Shown piece by piece: positions 10,638 through 20,679 of a DNA stretch of 64,000 bases. Every line of letters starts with the position of its first letter. Within the stretch, counting starts at the first letter, position 1. The position numbers and the translations under genes were made by a program. Source of the stretch: Romanomermis culicivorax (taxonomy: Eukaryota > Nematoda > Enoplea > Mermithida > Mermithidae); assembly GCA_963922205.1 (NCBI GenBank), contig CAWUHX010000351.1, positions 1-64,000 of the forward strand. Reading direction: 5' to 3'. Under the pieces are notes generated by a model that had not been told where the DNA came from, did no database searches, and saw nothing but the letters and a program-made list of their open reading frames with translations.

Positions 10638-13600
10638 ATCAGCCAATCGACGCCCCACACATACGAGCAGTATAAAGTCGCATTACAGGCATTTTTCCCA
10701 AACAATAGAGATAATAAGCTACACCAACAATTCTTACGCGAAAGAAAACAAAAGCGATCAGAAACAGTAACGGAATTCTTATTTGATCTAGAACATCTCG
10801 CAACCCTCGCCTACCCTAACTTTAACACAGACGCACGAGAAATGATCATAAAACCCCTCTTTGTAGAAGGCATGCAAAACGAAATCAGGGAAGCAATTAA
10901 GTATAGAAGGTTTGCAACTCTAAAAGAAATGTCAGACGAAGCAGCTTACATTGAACAGCAAATTCTTAGAAATGAGTTAAAGTCTAACGCCTTTCCCTTT
11001 ATACCCCCAAAACCCGAACCCATCTTTTCCCTAACCCAAAATACAGACCAACAGGATCTTTTGCATCAGTTAGAACAACAAGTAAAAGATTTACAGTTGC
11101 AGATCAAACAAAAACCTCAACCCCCACAACAGAGTAGCTACAACAATTTCAGTAACAATACTTTCAGCAGGAATAATGCTTACAGGAACAATACCACCCC
11201 CAGGCAACCCACATGCTTCCAGTGTGGACAAATCGGACACGTAGCTCGTAATTGTAAATCAGTAGGCACCCGAAAATCATGTGAAATCTGTTTCCGTAAT
11301 AATCACAGTACACGTGATTGTAAAAGCCCATGCATCCACTGCTCCCAAACAGGACATAGATCAGATAACTGCCCTTCAAAACCCTACTCCAATTTCCAAT
11401 GTTTCGCATGCAAGCAGAGAGGTCATACAAGCAGGTATTGTCCAAATCAGCAGAGTTGTAATATTCAAAATTGCATTGAGTACAGGCAACCCCAACCCCT
11501 CATGGACATTGACGACCCCGCATTTTACTCAAAATTACCCGCCATAACTAACGGCCCTCAGACTACTTTAGGAACTATCATGCCCAACACCCACCGCCGT
11601 AGTGACGAATACGTCCTTGATCTGGACGTACCCGATTGGTGCGCCATGTCACCACCCCCCACGCCTGAAGCCGCAAAAATCGAAAAATCGCCGCCCACCA
11701 TCCCCGTAGGCTACAAGATCCCCCGAAAACAAGACACAACGCCGCCCACCGCCCCCGAAACCCCGTCGAAAACAGGCCGCAACTTGTTATCCCTCTTACA
11801 CGGTCTGACCCCTGAACCCTACCAATTTCGCCCCCGCCAAACATTGCTACCGACCCCCGCAAGTAAGCAAGTCCAAACCCCATCCCATAACTCAAATTCC
11901 AAACTTTTACAGAATGTTCAGATTGCAAACCGGCCACCCCCTCAACCCAAAACCGAACAACACCAAGAGCTGCCACGCCAAACCGGCCAGAACGAAAACA
12001 TACAGTGCCCCGCCGCCTCCACTAAAACATTCTATTGGCCGATGTTTTGTATTTTTCTTTGTATAATAATCCCCACATCATGTAGTGCCCAATTTCAGAT
12101 GTGTGGAACTTCATTGAGCGGTCACTCAATCAGCATACCAAAACTTGTATCATGCATGCCCCCTTCCACAGTAGACAAACCCGTACAAACATTCGGAAAA
12201 ATCTATATCCCCTCCACTAAGCCCCACATTACAGATGCATACAAATGCAGTGTTCGTAAATGCAAAATTTGTACTAATACAGGATTTTTTGGATCAAAAG
12301 GTATTGTCTTTGACCAAACCGAAATGCAAAATCTAACCCCACATGTTTGTAAGGCAATCGTTATAGACAAAGAACACAATGGTCAAAAATTATACGAAAC
12401 CCAACCAGGATTTTGGTCAACAAATAACTCCCTAAGCGTAGAATACACATGGTGTTGTACAGACCATTGTACCTCGGTCACTAACGTCATCATAGAAATA
12501 GGACAAATAGCATCTTGGAATGGAAAATCTATGACAGGTACATTAGGCGACCTAGGGTCATGCAAACCGACATCAGGTCATTGTGTCACATCCGACGGAT
12601 CCACTATCTGGAACGAAACAGCATTTGAAAACTTATGCCCCTTCGAATACAAAAATACACACCCCATAAAACTCACGCCAACTCACATGATAATAGAAGA
12701 GCTACAAGGTGCATTTTCGGTTAAAAACACACTCTTTTCAAACCCCAATTGCCCAGAAATCCAAGACAGCATTCTAACCGAACAAGGCATTATTGTACAA
12801 TTAGACAAAAGCACACCACATCGTAACGCATTTTTAACCCCAAAAACCAACGAAACTCATACTACACTATACGATTTTGATGATTTTGAACCCATCAATG
12901 CAAAACTAAACTATCTAGCAGACAAAATACAGGAATTCGAAATTCAAAATTTCAAAAATGTATGGAATGAATTATGCAGACAGGCACAGCGTCACCTTGA
13001 TCTCGTATGGCAAATTTTATGTCTTGATGCAACCCTTGGAGCACGTGCATTCCTACAGCGAACAGACATAATAGCAGAATTCACAGGAGAAGCCCTCACA
13101 GTCTGGCCCTGCAAGCAGGTAAACGCATCCAAAGTCTTTTACAACCATAAAATCAACCAAACATGCTACAAACTTTTGCCCATTCTCGTAGGAACTGAAC
13201 TCATGTTTTCAAATCCAGGTGGCAACGATTTGACCCCTTTCTCACAAACCGTTGACTGCCATCACATGCATGTAGCCCTTTACAAACAGAATAATACATG
13301 GGTAAGTGAAACAGGATCCCCGCATGTCACAAATTTACCTTTAGAAATCGTCTGGAACCAAAATTTCTCCCTTTTCCATTTTAATACACCCGCCATTTTT
13401 CATGATCAACTTGCAACCATTTCAACCAACTTACTCTTTTTGAAACAATACATTTACAAAACTCACACACTCGAAAACATTGTCAAAAAACTCGTCAATT
13501 ACACCGCCCAAATGTCTCTCAATTCTGATACAGTTTACAACATGATCTCAGGCACTGGTCAAGCACTCGGAAATACACTCTCTGGCGCCGGTCAAGGCAT

Positions 13601-16600
13601 AGAACATGTAATAACCGGTAACACCCAAAGTCTCACGGACGGATTAAACAATTTACTCAAAGGACCCCTGCAAATCATTATCAATCTCGCCGTTATTACT
13701 GTAGTTATTGCAGGCGTCTTTTATTTGTTTCTCGTTCTTCGAAAATATTTCCCCTCTCCAAAGCATCATGCCACAAACGAACATGCATACGAAATACCAT
13801 CAAACAACAGACATTTACATGAGACCATACCCCCATCATTCGGCCATGCTCTCTTAGAATTAGCTAATCGTCGTGGGGCACAAACGCAGCAGAAATACGT
13901 CCTTGTCGATATTGATACCCCCCGAACTCCTGCAATCGAACTCATCAATCAAATTCAGCAATCCGCATCAAACAAGCCACCCCAGAATGTACCTGAGAAA
14001 CATACCCCTCATATCCCAATCACACTTAACGGCAAATTAATGACAAAAGGCATGATTGACACTGGTGCAGTTTACTCACTCATTGATTCCCGAATCGCTC
14101 AACTTTTACAGTTAGACATGAAACCCCCGCTGGTCCAAGCAAAAGCAGCAAATAATCTTCCGATTCACTTTGTAGGGACCACTTTTGTCTCAGTGACTGC
14201 CCAAACAATCCAGGAAACAATCATGGTCCATGTACAAAAAGATTGCACAGCCGACATCCTTCTAGGCAAAAACTTTCTCAGTCGATTTTCGGAATACACT
14301 ATCAACAATCAAAAATCACAGGTCAAATTTGGCAATGTCATACTACCTTGTGATGGCCTAGAATATAGCCCTCTTTCAACTCGTGGTGGAACTTATTTGG
14401 ATGAGAAATTAGAATTACCACCCCGTACAGTAACCGAATTTACTGTCCCCTTGCCCAAATCGTACCTACAGGTCAAACAGCTTGAATTCACCCCGAAACC
14501 CAAACAGAATCCCAAAGTCCATTTCGCAGCTTGTATCTCGGAAAATCAAAACAGTCGCATACGCATATCCGTCCTAAACACACAAGAAACAGCTCAAATT
14601 CTTTATCCTGGAACATGCATTGGCACAGTCTCTTGTTACATCCCAAAACAAAATGCTCCCGCTAATCTAACCCCTTCAACGCAAAACCAGCCCAGCCGCT
14701 TTGATACATTCACATGGTTAAAAGAAAATGTCAATTTAACCTCCAGTGACCTCACAGAAGCAGAAAAAACGCAACTCCTACGCGCCCTATCGAAGTACCC
14801 TACATTATATGCTAAATCCAAAATGGACGTAGGTAGAACCACCCTCGTTTCACATACAATTGACACCAATGGCTCCCAACCCGTACGTAGACAACTTTAT
14901 CGGACTTCCCCAAAAGAAAAACAAATCATACAAGCAGAAGTTGAGCAACTCGCAGCAGCAGGTGTCATAAGCCAAAGCAATTCCCCATGGTGTACCAACA
15001 CAGTTTTAGTCCCCAAAAAAGATGGAGGCCATCGTTTATGCATTGATTTTAGAGGCCTCAACAAAGTCACCAAAAAAGATACCTACCCCTTACCCCGTAT
15101 AGACGAAATTCTAGACACCCTCCGTGGAATGAAATATTTCACCTCCCTTGACCAATCCAATGCATACTATTCCATTCCCATAGCACAAGCAGACAGAGAA
15201 AAAACGGCCTTTAATTGCTCAGCTGGCCAGTATCAATTCAATTACCTCCCCTTTGGACTCACCAATGCCCCAGCCACATTCCAAAGGTTAATGGATGTTA
15301 TTCTTTCGGGTCTGCAATGGAACACATGCCTTGTGTATCTCGACGATGTTTTGGTATTCGCAGACTCCCATGCCCAGATGCTGGAACGTTTAGACACTAT
15401 TCTTGCCCGATTCTCACAAGCAGGCCTTAAGCTAAACATACAAAAATGCAAGTTCTGCCAGCCCCAAGTCCAATACTTAGGCCACGTCATTTCTCAGCAA
15501 GGCATTTCACCAGACCCCCATAAGGTACAGGCCATTTATGACATACCCACGCCCAAAAGCTCAAAAGAAGTTAAGTCATTCCTTGGCCTACCCTCATATT
15601 ATCGCAGATTCATCCCAAATTGCTCTCAAGTTTCTAGCCCACTCACATCGCTACTCAAAAAGAACTCAGAATTTTCCTGGGGCCCCGAACAGCAAAGTGC
15701 ATTCACTAAGCTCAAAGAATTACTCATCCATGCCCCAATACTACAGCACCCCGATTTCACAAAACCGTTTATTCTGCAAACCGACGCCTCAAAACACGGA
15801 ATCGGCGCCATTCTCAGCCAGCTGGATAGTAAAGGTCAGGATCGCCCCATTGCTTTTGGGAGCCGCACATTGAAACCCGCAGAACGCAACTATCCGATCA
15901 CTGAGTTAGAAACCCTTGCAGTAGTCGAATTTGTCAAGTATTTCCGCCCCTATCTTTTCCAGCAACATGTTATCGTACACACTGACCACACAGCACTTCA
16001 GGCAGTCTTACAAAAGGAAAACCCGTCCCCTCGCATTGCCCGTTGGGGATTAGCCCTCTCTGGTATTCAACTCGACATTCGACCTAAGAAAGGCACTGCT
16101 AACCGCAACGCAGATGCAGTTTCCCGATTCCCCTCACAGACAGCAAAGCAATTCTTTGATATTGAGCAATTAGAAACCCGCCCCGAAATATCAACTATCA
16201 ATTCAGTTTTGGAAGCCGAAGCAACTGAACAAGAAGAGCAACAGAAAAACTTCGCCGAACTCCAACGCACTGACCCAACTGTCAAGAGTATTTTAGCAAA
16301 AATCGCCCAAAAAAACCCCCTTACCCTTATCAAATTTGCAGTGCATCAAAACATTCTCTTCCGTATAGTCGACAAACAGGCAAAACTATACATTCCCAAG
16401 TCGCAAGTCCAGCATCTCATCGCCTCACATCATGACAGCAAATTCACAGGCCATTTTGCGGCCAGGAAAACTTTACACTTGCTCAGACAGAAATATTTTT
16501 GGCCCCAAATGAGCCGTGATATCAAACGTTACTGCAAAACTTGTCACCCATGCCAGACACAGAAAGCTCTTAGGCACAAAGTACATGCAAACCTGGTACC

Positions 16601-17510
16601 AATTCAGCCGACTGGCCCATTTGATCGAGTCGGTGTTGATTGCATGGGACCATTACCCCTCACTGAAGACGGCAACCGATTCATTGTCGTTTTCATCGAT
16701 TATTTCACAAAGTATGTAGAGGCATTCCCGACCCCTGACATCACTGCAGCCACTATTGCCAAGCTATTCGTAACCAAAATTGTTTGTCGTCATGGGTCCC
16801 CAAAAATCATCCATTGTGATCGTGGCACCGATTTCATATCCGATCTTTTCTCACGGATCACCAGTTTATGCAATACTCAGAAAATTCACACTACCCCATA
16901 TCATCCCATTGCCAATGGGGAAGTTGAGCGTTGCAACCAAACCCTAGCCACCCGTATCCGCATGTACATCAATTCAAATCACACTGATTGGGATACTTAT
17001 CTCCCATATGCTGTTTTTTCGATCAACATCCATAAAAATGATAGCACATCATATCCCCCATTTGAATTACTCCACGGTAGACAAGCTAATCTGCCATCAG
17101 ACGCAGCCTTAAACTTTTTCCCCACGTCCTACATGGTTGATTTAGACGATTACGCCCTTCGTGTAAAATCGCATTTCACAGAAGCACTCTCAACCGTGCA
17201 GAAAAGTTTGCAAAAAGCCCAAGCCCACTATACCCGTCAGTATAACAAACATGCTCAGAACATACATTACAAGGCAGGTGATCTTATTCTATACAAAAAT
17301 CATTCGTGTAAACAAGGGCTGACTCCCAAATTCCTCCCTCGCCAAAACGGACCCTATACAGTCACACATTTCATGTACCCCAACGTTACACTCAAACACC
17401 CCCATAAGAATATTACATTTACGGTGCATGTAAATGAGACAACCCCCTTCTACCCTCGGAAAGCAACTATCGAATCTACCCCCACCCTTCCTCAACCTCG
17501 AAAGCCTTGA
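10638..17510 (+). CDS. Gag-Env-like-Pro-RT-RNaseH-IN polyprotein
   Basis: The frame is open from 10638 to TGA 17508-17510 (2290 codons); the first ATG is at 10842, inside gag, because the true start is missing. Residues counted from that ATG: four CCHC zinc knuckles at 125-138, 147-160, 164-177 and 187-200; a proline-rich linker; a hydrophobic signal-like run at about 397-416; a cysteine-rich ectodomain; a membrane anchor at about 945-967; aspartic protease with DTGA at 1073 and ILLGKNFL later; RT with LDQSNAYY (Asp 1437) and YLDD at 1499-1502; RNase H with QTDASKHG (Asp 1648). Integrase has an HHCC finger from 1863, Asp 1933, Asp 1993 and Glu 2029 (D,D35E spacing), then a GPY/F motif. All catalytic residues looked for are present. 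The coding strand is A/C-rich and G-poor. No chromodomain was seen. Confidence 0.95.
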   Translation: MSQSTPHTYEQYKVALQAFFPNNRDNKLHQQFLRERKQKRSETVTEFLFDLEHLATLAYPNFNTDAREMIIKPLFVEGMQNEIREAIKYRRFATLKEMSDEAAYIEQQILRNELKSNAFPFIPPKPEPIFSLTQNTDQQDLLHQLEQQVKDLQLQIKQKPQPPQQSSYNNFSNNTFSRNNAYRNNTTPRQPTCFQCGQIGHVARNCKSVGTRKSCEICFRNNHSTRDCKSPCIHCSQTGHRSDNCPSKPYSNFQCFACKQRGHTSRYCPNQQSCNIQNCIEYRQPQPLMDIDDPAFYSKLPAITNGPQTTLGTIMPNTHRRSDEYVLDLDVPDWCAMSPPPTPEAAKIEKSPPTIPVGYKIPRKQDTTPPTAPETPSKTGRNLLSLLHGLTPEPYQFRPRQTLLPTPASKQVQTPSHNSNSKLLQNVQIANRPPPQPKTEQHQELPRQTGQNENIQCPAASTKTFYWPMFCIFLCIIIPTSCSAQFQMCGTSLSGHSISIPKLVSCMPPSTVDKPVQTFGKIYIPSTKPHITDAYKCSVRKCKICTNTGFFGSKGIVFDQTEMQNLTPHVCKAIVIDKEHNGQKLYETQPGFWSTNNSLSVEYTWCCTDHCTSVTNVIIEIGQIASWNGKSMTGTLGDLGSCKPTSGHCVTSDGSTIWNETAFENLCPFEYKNTHPIKLTPTHMIIEELQGAFSVKNTLFSNPNCPEIQDSILTEQGIIVQLDKSTPHRNAFLTPKTNETHTTLYDFDDFEPINAKLNYLADKIQEFEIQNFKNVWNELCRQAQRHLDLVWQILCLDATLGARAFLQRTDIIAEFTGEALTVWPCKQVNASKVFYNHKINQTCYKLLPILVGTELMFSNPGGNDLTPFSQTVDCHHMHVALYKQNNTWVSETGSPHVTNLPLEIVWNQNFSLFHFNTPAIFHDQLATISTNLLFLKQYIYKTHTLENIVKKLVNYTAQMSLNSDTVYNMISGTGQALGNTLSGAGQGIEHVITGNTQSLTDGLNNLLKGPLQIIINLAVITVVIAGVFYLFLVLRKYFPSPKHHATNEHAYEIPSNNRHLHETIPPSFGHALLELANRRGAQTQQKYVLVDIDTPRTPAIELINQIQQSASNKPPQNVPEKHTPHIPITLNGKLMTKGMIDTGAVYSLIDSRIAQLLQLDMKPPLVQAKAANNLPIHFVGTTFVSVTAQTIQETIMVHVQKDCTADILLGKNFLSRFSEYTINNQKSQVKFGNVILPCDGLEYSPLSTRGGTYLDEKLELPPRTVTEFTVPLPKSYLQVKQLEFTPKPKQNPKVHFAACISENQNSRIRISVLNTQETAQILYPGTCIGTVSCYIPKQNAPANLTPSTQNQPSRFDTFTWLKENVNLTSSDLTEAEKTQLLRALSKYPTLYAKSKMDVGRTTLVSHTIDTNGSQPVRRQLYRTSPKEKQIIQAEVEQLAAAGVISQSNSPWCTNTVLVPKKDGGHRLCIDFRGLNKVTKKDTYPLPRIDEILDTLRGMKYFTSLDQSNAYYSIPIAQADREKTAFNCSAGQYQFNYLPFGLTNAPATFQRLMDVILSGLQWNTCLVYLDDVLVFADSHAQMLERLDTILARFSQAGLKLNIQKCKFCQPQVQYLGHVISQQGISPDPHKVQAIYDIPTPKSSKEVKSFLGLPSYYRRFIPNCSQVSSPLTSLLKKNSEFSWGPEQQSAFTKLKELLIHAPILQHPDFTKPFILQTDASKHGIGAILSQLDSKGQDRPIAFGSRTLKPAERNYPITELETLAVVEFVKYFRPYLFQQHVIVHTDHTALQAVLQKENPSPRIARWGLALSGIQLDIRPKKGTANRNADAVSRFPSQTAKQFFDIEQLETRPEISTINSVLEAEATEQEEQQKNFAELQRTDPTVKSILAKIAQKNPLTLIKFAVHQNILFRIVDKQAKLYIPKSQVQHLIASHHDSKFTGHFAARKTLHLLRQKYFWPQMSRDIKRYCKTCHPCQTQKALRHKVHANLVPIQPTGPFDRVGVDCMGPLPLTEDGNRFIVVFIDYFTKYVEAFPTPDITAATIAKLFVTKIVCRHGSPKIIHCDRGTDFISDLFSRITSLCNTQKIHTTPYHPIANGEVERCNQTLATRIRMYINSNHTDWDTYLPYAVFSINIHKNDSTSYPPFELLHGRQANLPSDAALNFFPTSYMVDLDDYALRVKSHFTEALSTVQKSLQKAQAHYTRQYNKHAQNIHYKAGDLILYKNHSCKQGLTPKFLPRQNGPYTVTHFMYPNVTLKHPHKNITFTVHVNETTPFYPRKATIESTPTLPQPRKP
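12030..13860 (+). CDS. Envelope-like glycoprotein region inside element 1
   Basis: This is the part of the polyprotein between the zinc knuckles and protease. It starts with a hydrophobic stretch (12030-12092) that looks like an internal signal peptide. A roughly 520-residue ectodomain follows, with many cysteines and eight N-glycosylation sequons (for example NNS, NET, NAS, NQT, NFS, NYT). A single anchor lies at about 13674-13742, then a basic LRKYF and a tail containing GHALLELA. Element 2 has a clear homologue in the same place, sharing CGTS, GHSI.IPK, TICTNTGFFGSKGI-like and GARAFLQRT motifs. I infer a virus-derived envelope or fusion protein. I cannot assign the family: chuvirus/mononegavirus-like, phlebovirus Gc-like and baculovirus F-like origins all need testing. 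Confidence 0.7.
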
Positions 17511-17528
17511 ACGAGGACGTTCAACTCC

Positions 17529-17541
17529 GGAAGGAGGGAAA
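17529..17541 (+). promoter_or_regulatory. Polypurine tract of element 1
   Basis: A 13-base purine run, GGAAGGAGGGAAA, directly abuts the TG of the 3' LTR. This is the expected plus-strand primer. Similar tracts precede the LTRs of elements 2 and 3. Confidence 0.85.
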
Positions 17542-18450
17542 TGTAACGTACCTGCTAAAGCAGTACTGTAAATATGTAGCATACTGTATGTAATAGACAT
17601 TTATTAGATATTATTTTATTTTCACATTTTATCGTCTCAAGGATGTCTGGGATTCACACCCAAACATTCCTACAAAATTACGTGAAGTACTTTATTTTGA
17701 TCCGTTCACACCCCGGTAGCCCAATTAAGACGCCCTAATTAATTTGCACAAACGGCAGCTGTTCCCCTAGAACCCACACTAAACTACACATTCCACAGCT
17801 ACCGTAATCCCCAGTAAAAATCGTAAACAACACCTGCACACAGTAAAATGCGTAGAAGCCCCGCCGTACAGTAGTCTCAAGTGTAACGGTAGCGGCGGCC
17901 CCACAAAACATGTGTATACAGAGAAACCGATACAGGAAGCATGCACAGAAGCACAAAGGTGTGGCCAAGCCCACCGTAGAAAGCAAGCGAAGCACAGAAA
18001 GCATACAGTACCAGAAAAGCATTAGAGAGGCGTAACTAAGTAAGCATAAAAAGCGTAGCAGGAAACGACGATTGGCGGAAGAAGATGGACAGAAGCTCGA
18101 CCTCCCGCGACGCCCAGGGAGTGGCCAGAATCGCCGTATAAAAGAAGAAGCAAAGCGTGATTTGATCATTCTTATTCTTGTGGTTTTTTTTCCGTTTTGA
18201 CTTCCGCGCTCGCCCCGTCCTTTTTATACATTTGCAAGCGGCCGACTATTCGAAAGCAACTTAAACCGAGGCCCCCGTCCGTATTTTAACTCGAAGCGCG
18301 TTTATTGTCGACGTTCAAGCGACCGTCGATTGTTCGTATTATCGCCCCGTATTTGTAATCGTACGCCCGCGCCCCCGTCCCATTATTTGTCCCCGCCGTA
18401 TCGACCGATTGGTTAGAAGTAAAGTACCTCACACAAATCTGGTCGTTACA
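17542..18450 (+). repeat. 3' LTR of element 1
   Basis: This 909 bp LTR begins TGTAACGTACC and ends GGTCGTTACA, so TGTAACG/CGTTACA form the short inverted ends. It contains a TATA box at 18137 in the same context as in the solo LTR. The ORF on its minus strand is a shadow. There is no matching 5' LTR in the window apart from the diverged solo LTR at 3265. Confidence 0.88.
18137..18144 (+). promoter_or_regulatory. TATA box of the element 1 LTR
   Basis: TATAAAAG lies about 300 bp before the LTR end, placing U3 to its left. The context is shared with the solo LTR at 3831. Confidence 0.55.
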
Positions 18451-18639
18451 ACGTGATTAATTGGCGTTTTATAGGTTTTGTAGCCACAAAACTGTAGCTC
18501 AGCCTTTGTGTGTTACGTACAATATTGATTTACTTTAATAATATTACGTCTTTATGTACCTTGGGGGCCGGAAAATTTGAAAGCGGAAAGAACAATAACG
18601 AACTTATTGTGTATGGTACATACATGTTAATTTACTTTT

Positions 18640-18960
18640 AAAAGAAATCTTGAATAATATTACGCCGCCATATAACTTGAGCGTTTCCATCTTCCGCAAC
18701 TTCATTTCCGTACAATCCGGGGTCTTCGTCCAATGTATCACCATGAAGTTATGCAAAATTGTGAAGTACACAACATGCGATTATCACTATTCCACTCTTC
18801 AATAGTTTCGAGGAAAGAAGTGTTCCAAGACACGGGGATCGTCATTTCAATAAACACTCTTGCTGCACACTGGGCATAATTGTGCCGATTTTCGACAGCC
18901 CTTTGGGGGTTTGCCAAAGGGTTTGTCAAATAACGCAAGCGGGGGTTCAAAAAAATTCAA
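18640..18960 (-). pseudogene. Decayed Harbinger transposase fragment
   Basis: On the minus strand one frame (18950 downward) reads LTNPLANPQRAVENRHNYAQ and then CAARVFIE, matching the pattern near the end of PIF/Harbinger (HARBI1-like) DDE nucleases. A shifted frame at about 18795-18750 reads IVIIACCVLHNFA, the conserved ACCVLHN motif of the same family, then a stop. At least one frameshift and an early stop break it, so it is a relic. It may relate to the Harbinger-type MITE at 20680. The upstream catalytic half was not recognised. Confidence 0.6.
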
Positions 18961-19059
18961 ACGAGCTGGAGTTCGCACAATACTTCATTATCAGAATAAA
19001 TATATCCCACTTACTTTGAAATGACGGACGCAACGGCAACCAAAAAAAGTAGGTTCAAT

Positions 19060-19450
19060 TTGATACACAATTTTCAGGTGATCGAAAACTTTTTACTGTA
19101 GAAAAACGCCAAATTATACTATGACAATGGGAAAGCAACAATCATAGAATCCACTCTTGGCTTGGATATAATTGTGTTTGAAACCTGATATTGAAAACCA
19201 GTATTCGAGACCTTTGAACCACTCAACAAGGTCATGGAAAAAATTTTTAAGTTGATCTATTTACCACTAATTGACGAAAATTTTTGTTTCGTGTTCATTA
19301 CAATAATAAGTTTTTATAATTTTTGCTACTTACTTGTGTGTGGTCAGTGCATCGATCATTTTAAAATGAATGGAGTATGGATCGCTCAAAAAATCTATGA
19401 AGTCGACTATATTCATGTCTCAATACAACAAAATGTGTTTTTGCATTGAA
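19060..19450 (-). repeat. Dispersed repeat, TTTTTCTACAGTA family (inverted copy)
   Basis: It shares blocks (TACTGTAGAAAAACGCC; GATCATTTTAAAATGAATGGAGTAT) with stretches near 23630-24080, 49660-49890 and 52320-52580. No terminal repeats were defined. The short ORF in it is not convincing. Confidence 0.4.
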
Positions 19451-19980
19451 AAATATGTTTAATGGTGCATTTCATTCTGCTGCTGACGGGATTAGAATTA
19501 TGGATTAATTTTCATATTTTTCAAGCGTGGTTAATCGGCTTTCTGTCAAACAACAAAGAATAATCGACGATTCCAAATCAGACTTTAGTCGCAATTAGCC
19601 CAAATCCACTTTCTGTCATTGTTGATAATGAACTACCGTATCTCATGGTATGGGATATCCTAGCTACCACTGTAGCTCTGAGGACGAGTTGACTATAGCT
19701 ACTAAAATGTCTGGTCACTCTTGATCCTGTAAACTGCACAATCTTTTAAATGTTGTATAGTCGTACTTCATGCAAGGCCGCGAACATTTTCTCTGTCTCT
19801 GCGCATATTTTATGTCATACAGCATATCCAACTACCATCATCGACAGATTGTAGGTGATCAGTCTTCCAATAAATTAGTTGATCAGGCTTACAATAAAGT
19901 AGTAGATAAGATCAATTTAGACCTCTTCAGGTAAAAGATCAGGATAATGTACTTTATAAGATCTGATTATGCCTTTTATA
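19451..19980. other. Non-coding stretch
   Basis: Nothing was recognised here. Confidence 0.4.
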
Positions 19981-20400
19981 CATACATGTTATTGGGGGAA
20001 AGTGCTATGGGAACCCCCTCCCCCAGAAATCGTCGACCATATGGCTAGCCATTGGGCGACCGCCCCCCAGGATTTTCCAATCCAGTGGCTAGCCATATGG
20101 TAGTCGTAGGGAGTAGGGACCCCCATACTTTTGGTCGGAAAAATACTGAAAAATGTCAATTTTTGAAAAAAAAGTAAAAAATGTTAATTTTCTTGGCGCT
20201 TGGCGCATGAATACATTTTTTCGGTCTTTAACAAAAAAAATTACAATTTTTTGAACTATTTTTCGGACTTTTTCGCGAAAAAATCGATTTTTTTTCCTTG
20301 AGAGACCCCTTCCCCCAATATTTTGGGAATTACTGACCCCCGGCCCAAAAAAAGTCGCCCAAAACCCCCCCCCAGACCTTGGGGTCCCGTAACATGTATG
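19981..20400 (-). mobile_element. MITE with CATACATGTTA ends, copy 1
   Basis: This 420 bp element has inverted ends CATACATGTTA and TAACATGTATG. It is flanked by CTTTTATA and CTTTTTATA, an imperfect duplication. G/C-rich ends surround internal inverted words around CCATATGGCTAGCC. A second copy in opposite orientation lies at about 61224-61667. The ORFs within are low-complexity shadows. Confidence 0.75.
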
Positions 20401-20679
20401 CTTTTTATATGCCATAAGGAACAAGACAAGATCAATATAATTTTATATCAGGAATCCGTGACTTTATATCATATTCGATCTGGATACTTCTGGGAAATAT
20501 ATTGAATAATACTGTTAATGAGTGTAACCTAAAGTATATCCAAAAAGCTTACTCATACTCTGTTTGAAAACCAGTAGATTATACTCAAAATTCCGATTGA
20601 CTAATTCTAGGGCTGAATGGTGGGCCGATTCTCGAGGCAAATCGAAGGCTTAATTACGAGATAGTCAGTCCATCCCTTA

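Larger units (their letters stand above)
10638..18450 (+). mobile_element. LTR element 1 (Ty3/gypsy type), 5' truncated
   Basis: This is a Ty3/gypsy-type retroelement with a single very long frame, a polypurine tract and a 3' LTR. No 5' LTR, primer site or start of gag is present upstream. Homology to the gag of element 2 begins near 10655, and an in-frame TGA sits at 10635. The gene order by domains is Gag nucleocapsid, envelope-like glycoprotein, protease, RT, RNase H, integrase. Having the envelope-like part ahead of protease is unlike the usual gag-pol-env order of errantiviruses and retroviruses. The intact frame argues for recent loss of the 5' end or rearrangement rather than long decay. 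Confidence 0.93.

Noticed and set aside
3000..10640. Treating the 3265 LTR as the 5' LTR of element 1
   Set aside because: It is clearly diverged from the 17542 LTR, lies 6.6 kb before the gag remnant, and MITEs and minisatellites fill the space, with no leader or primer site.
11578..11976. 132-codon antisense ORF within element 1
   Set aside because: Shadow of the proline-rich linker on the plus strand; composition explains the open frame.
17735..18169. 144-codon minus-strand ORF in the element 1 LTR
   Set aside because: Lies in LTR U3 sequence and shows no protein features or conservation with the solo LTR.
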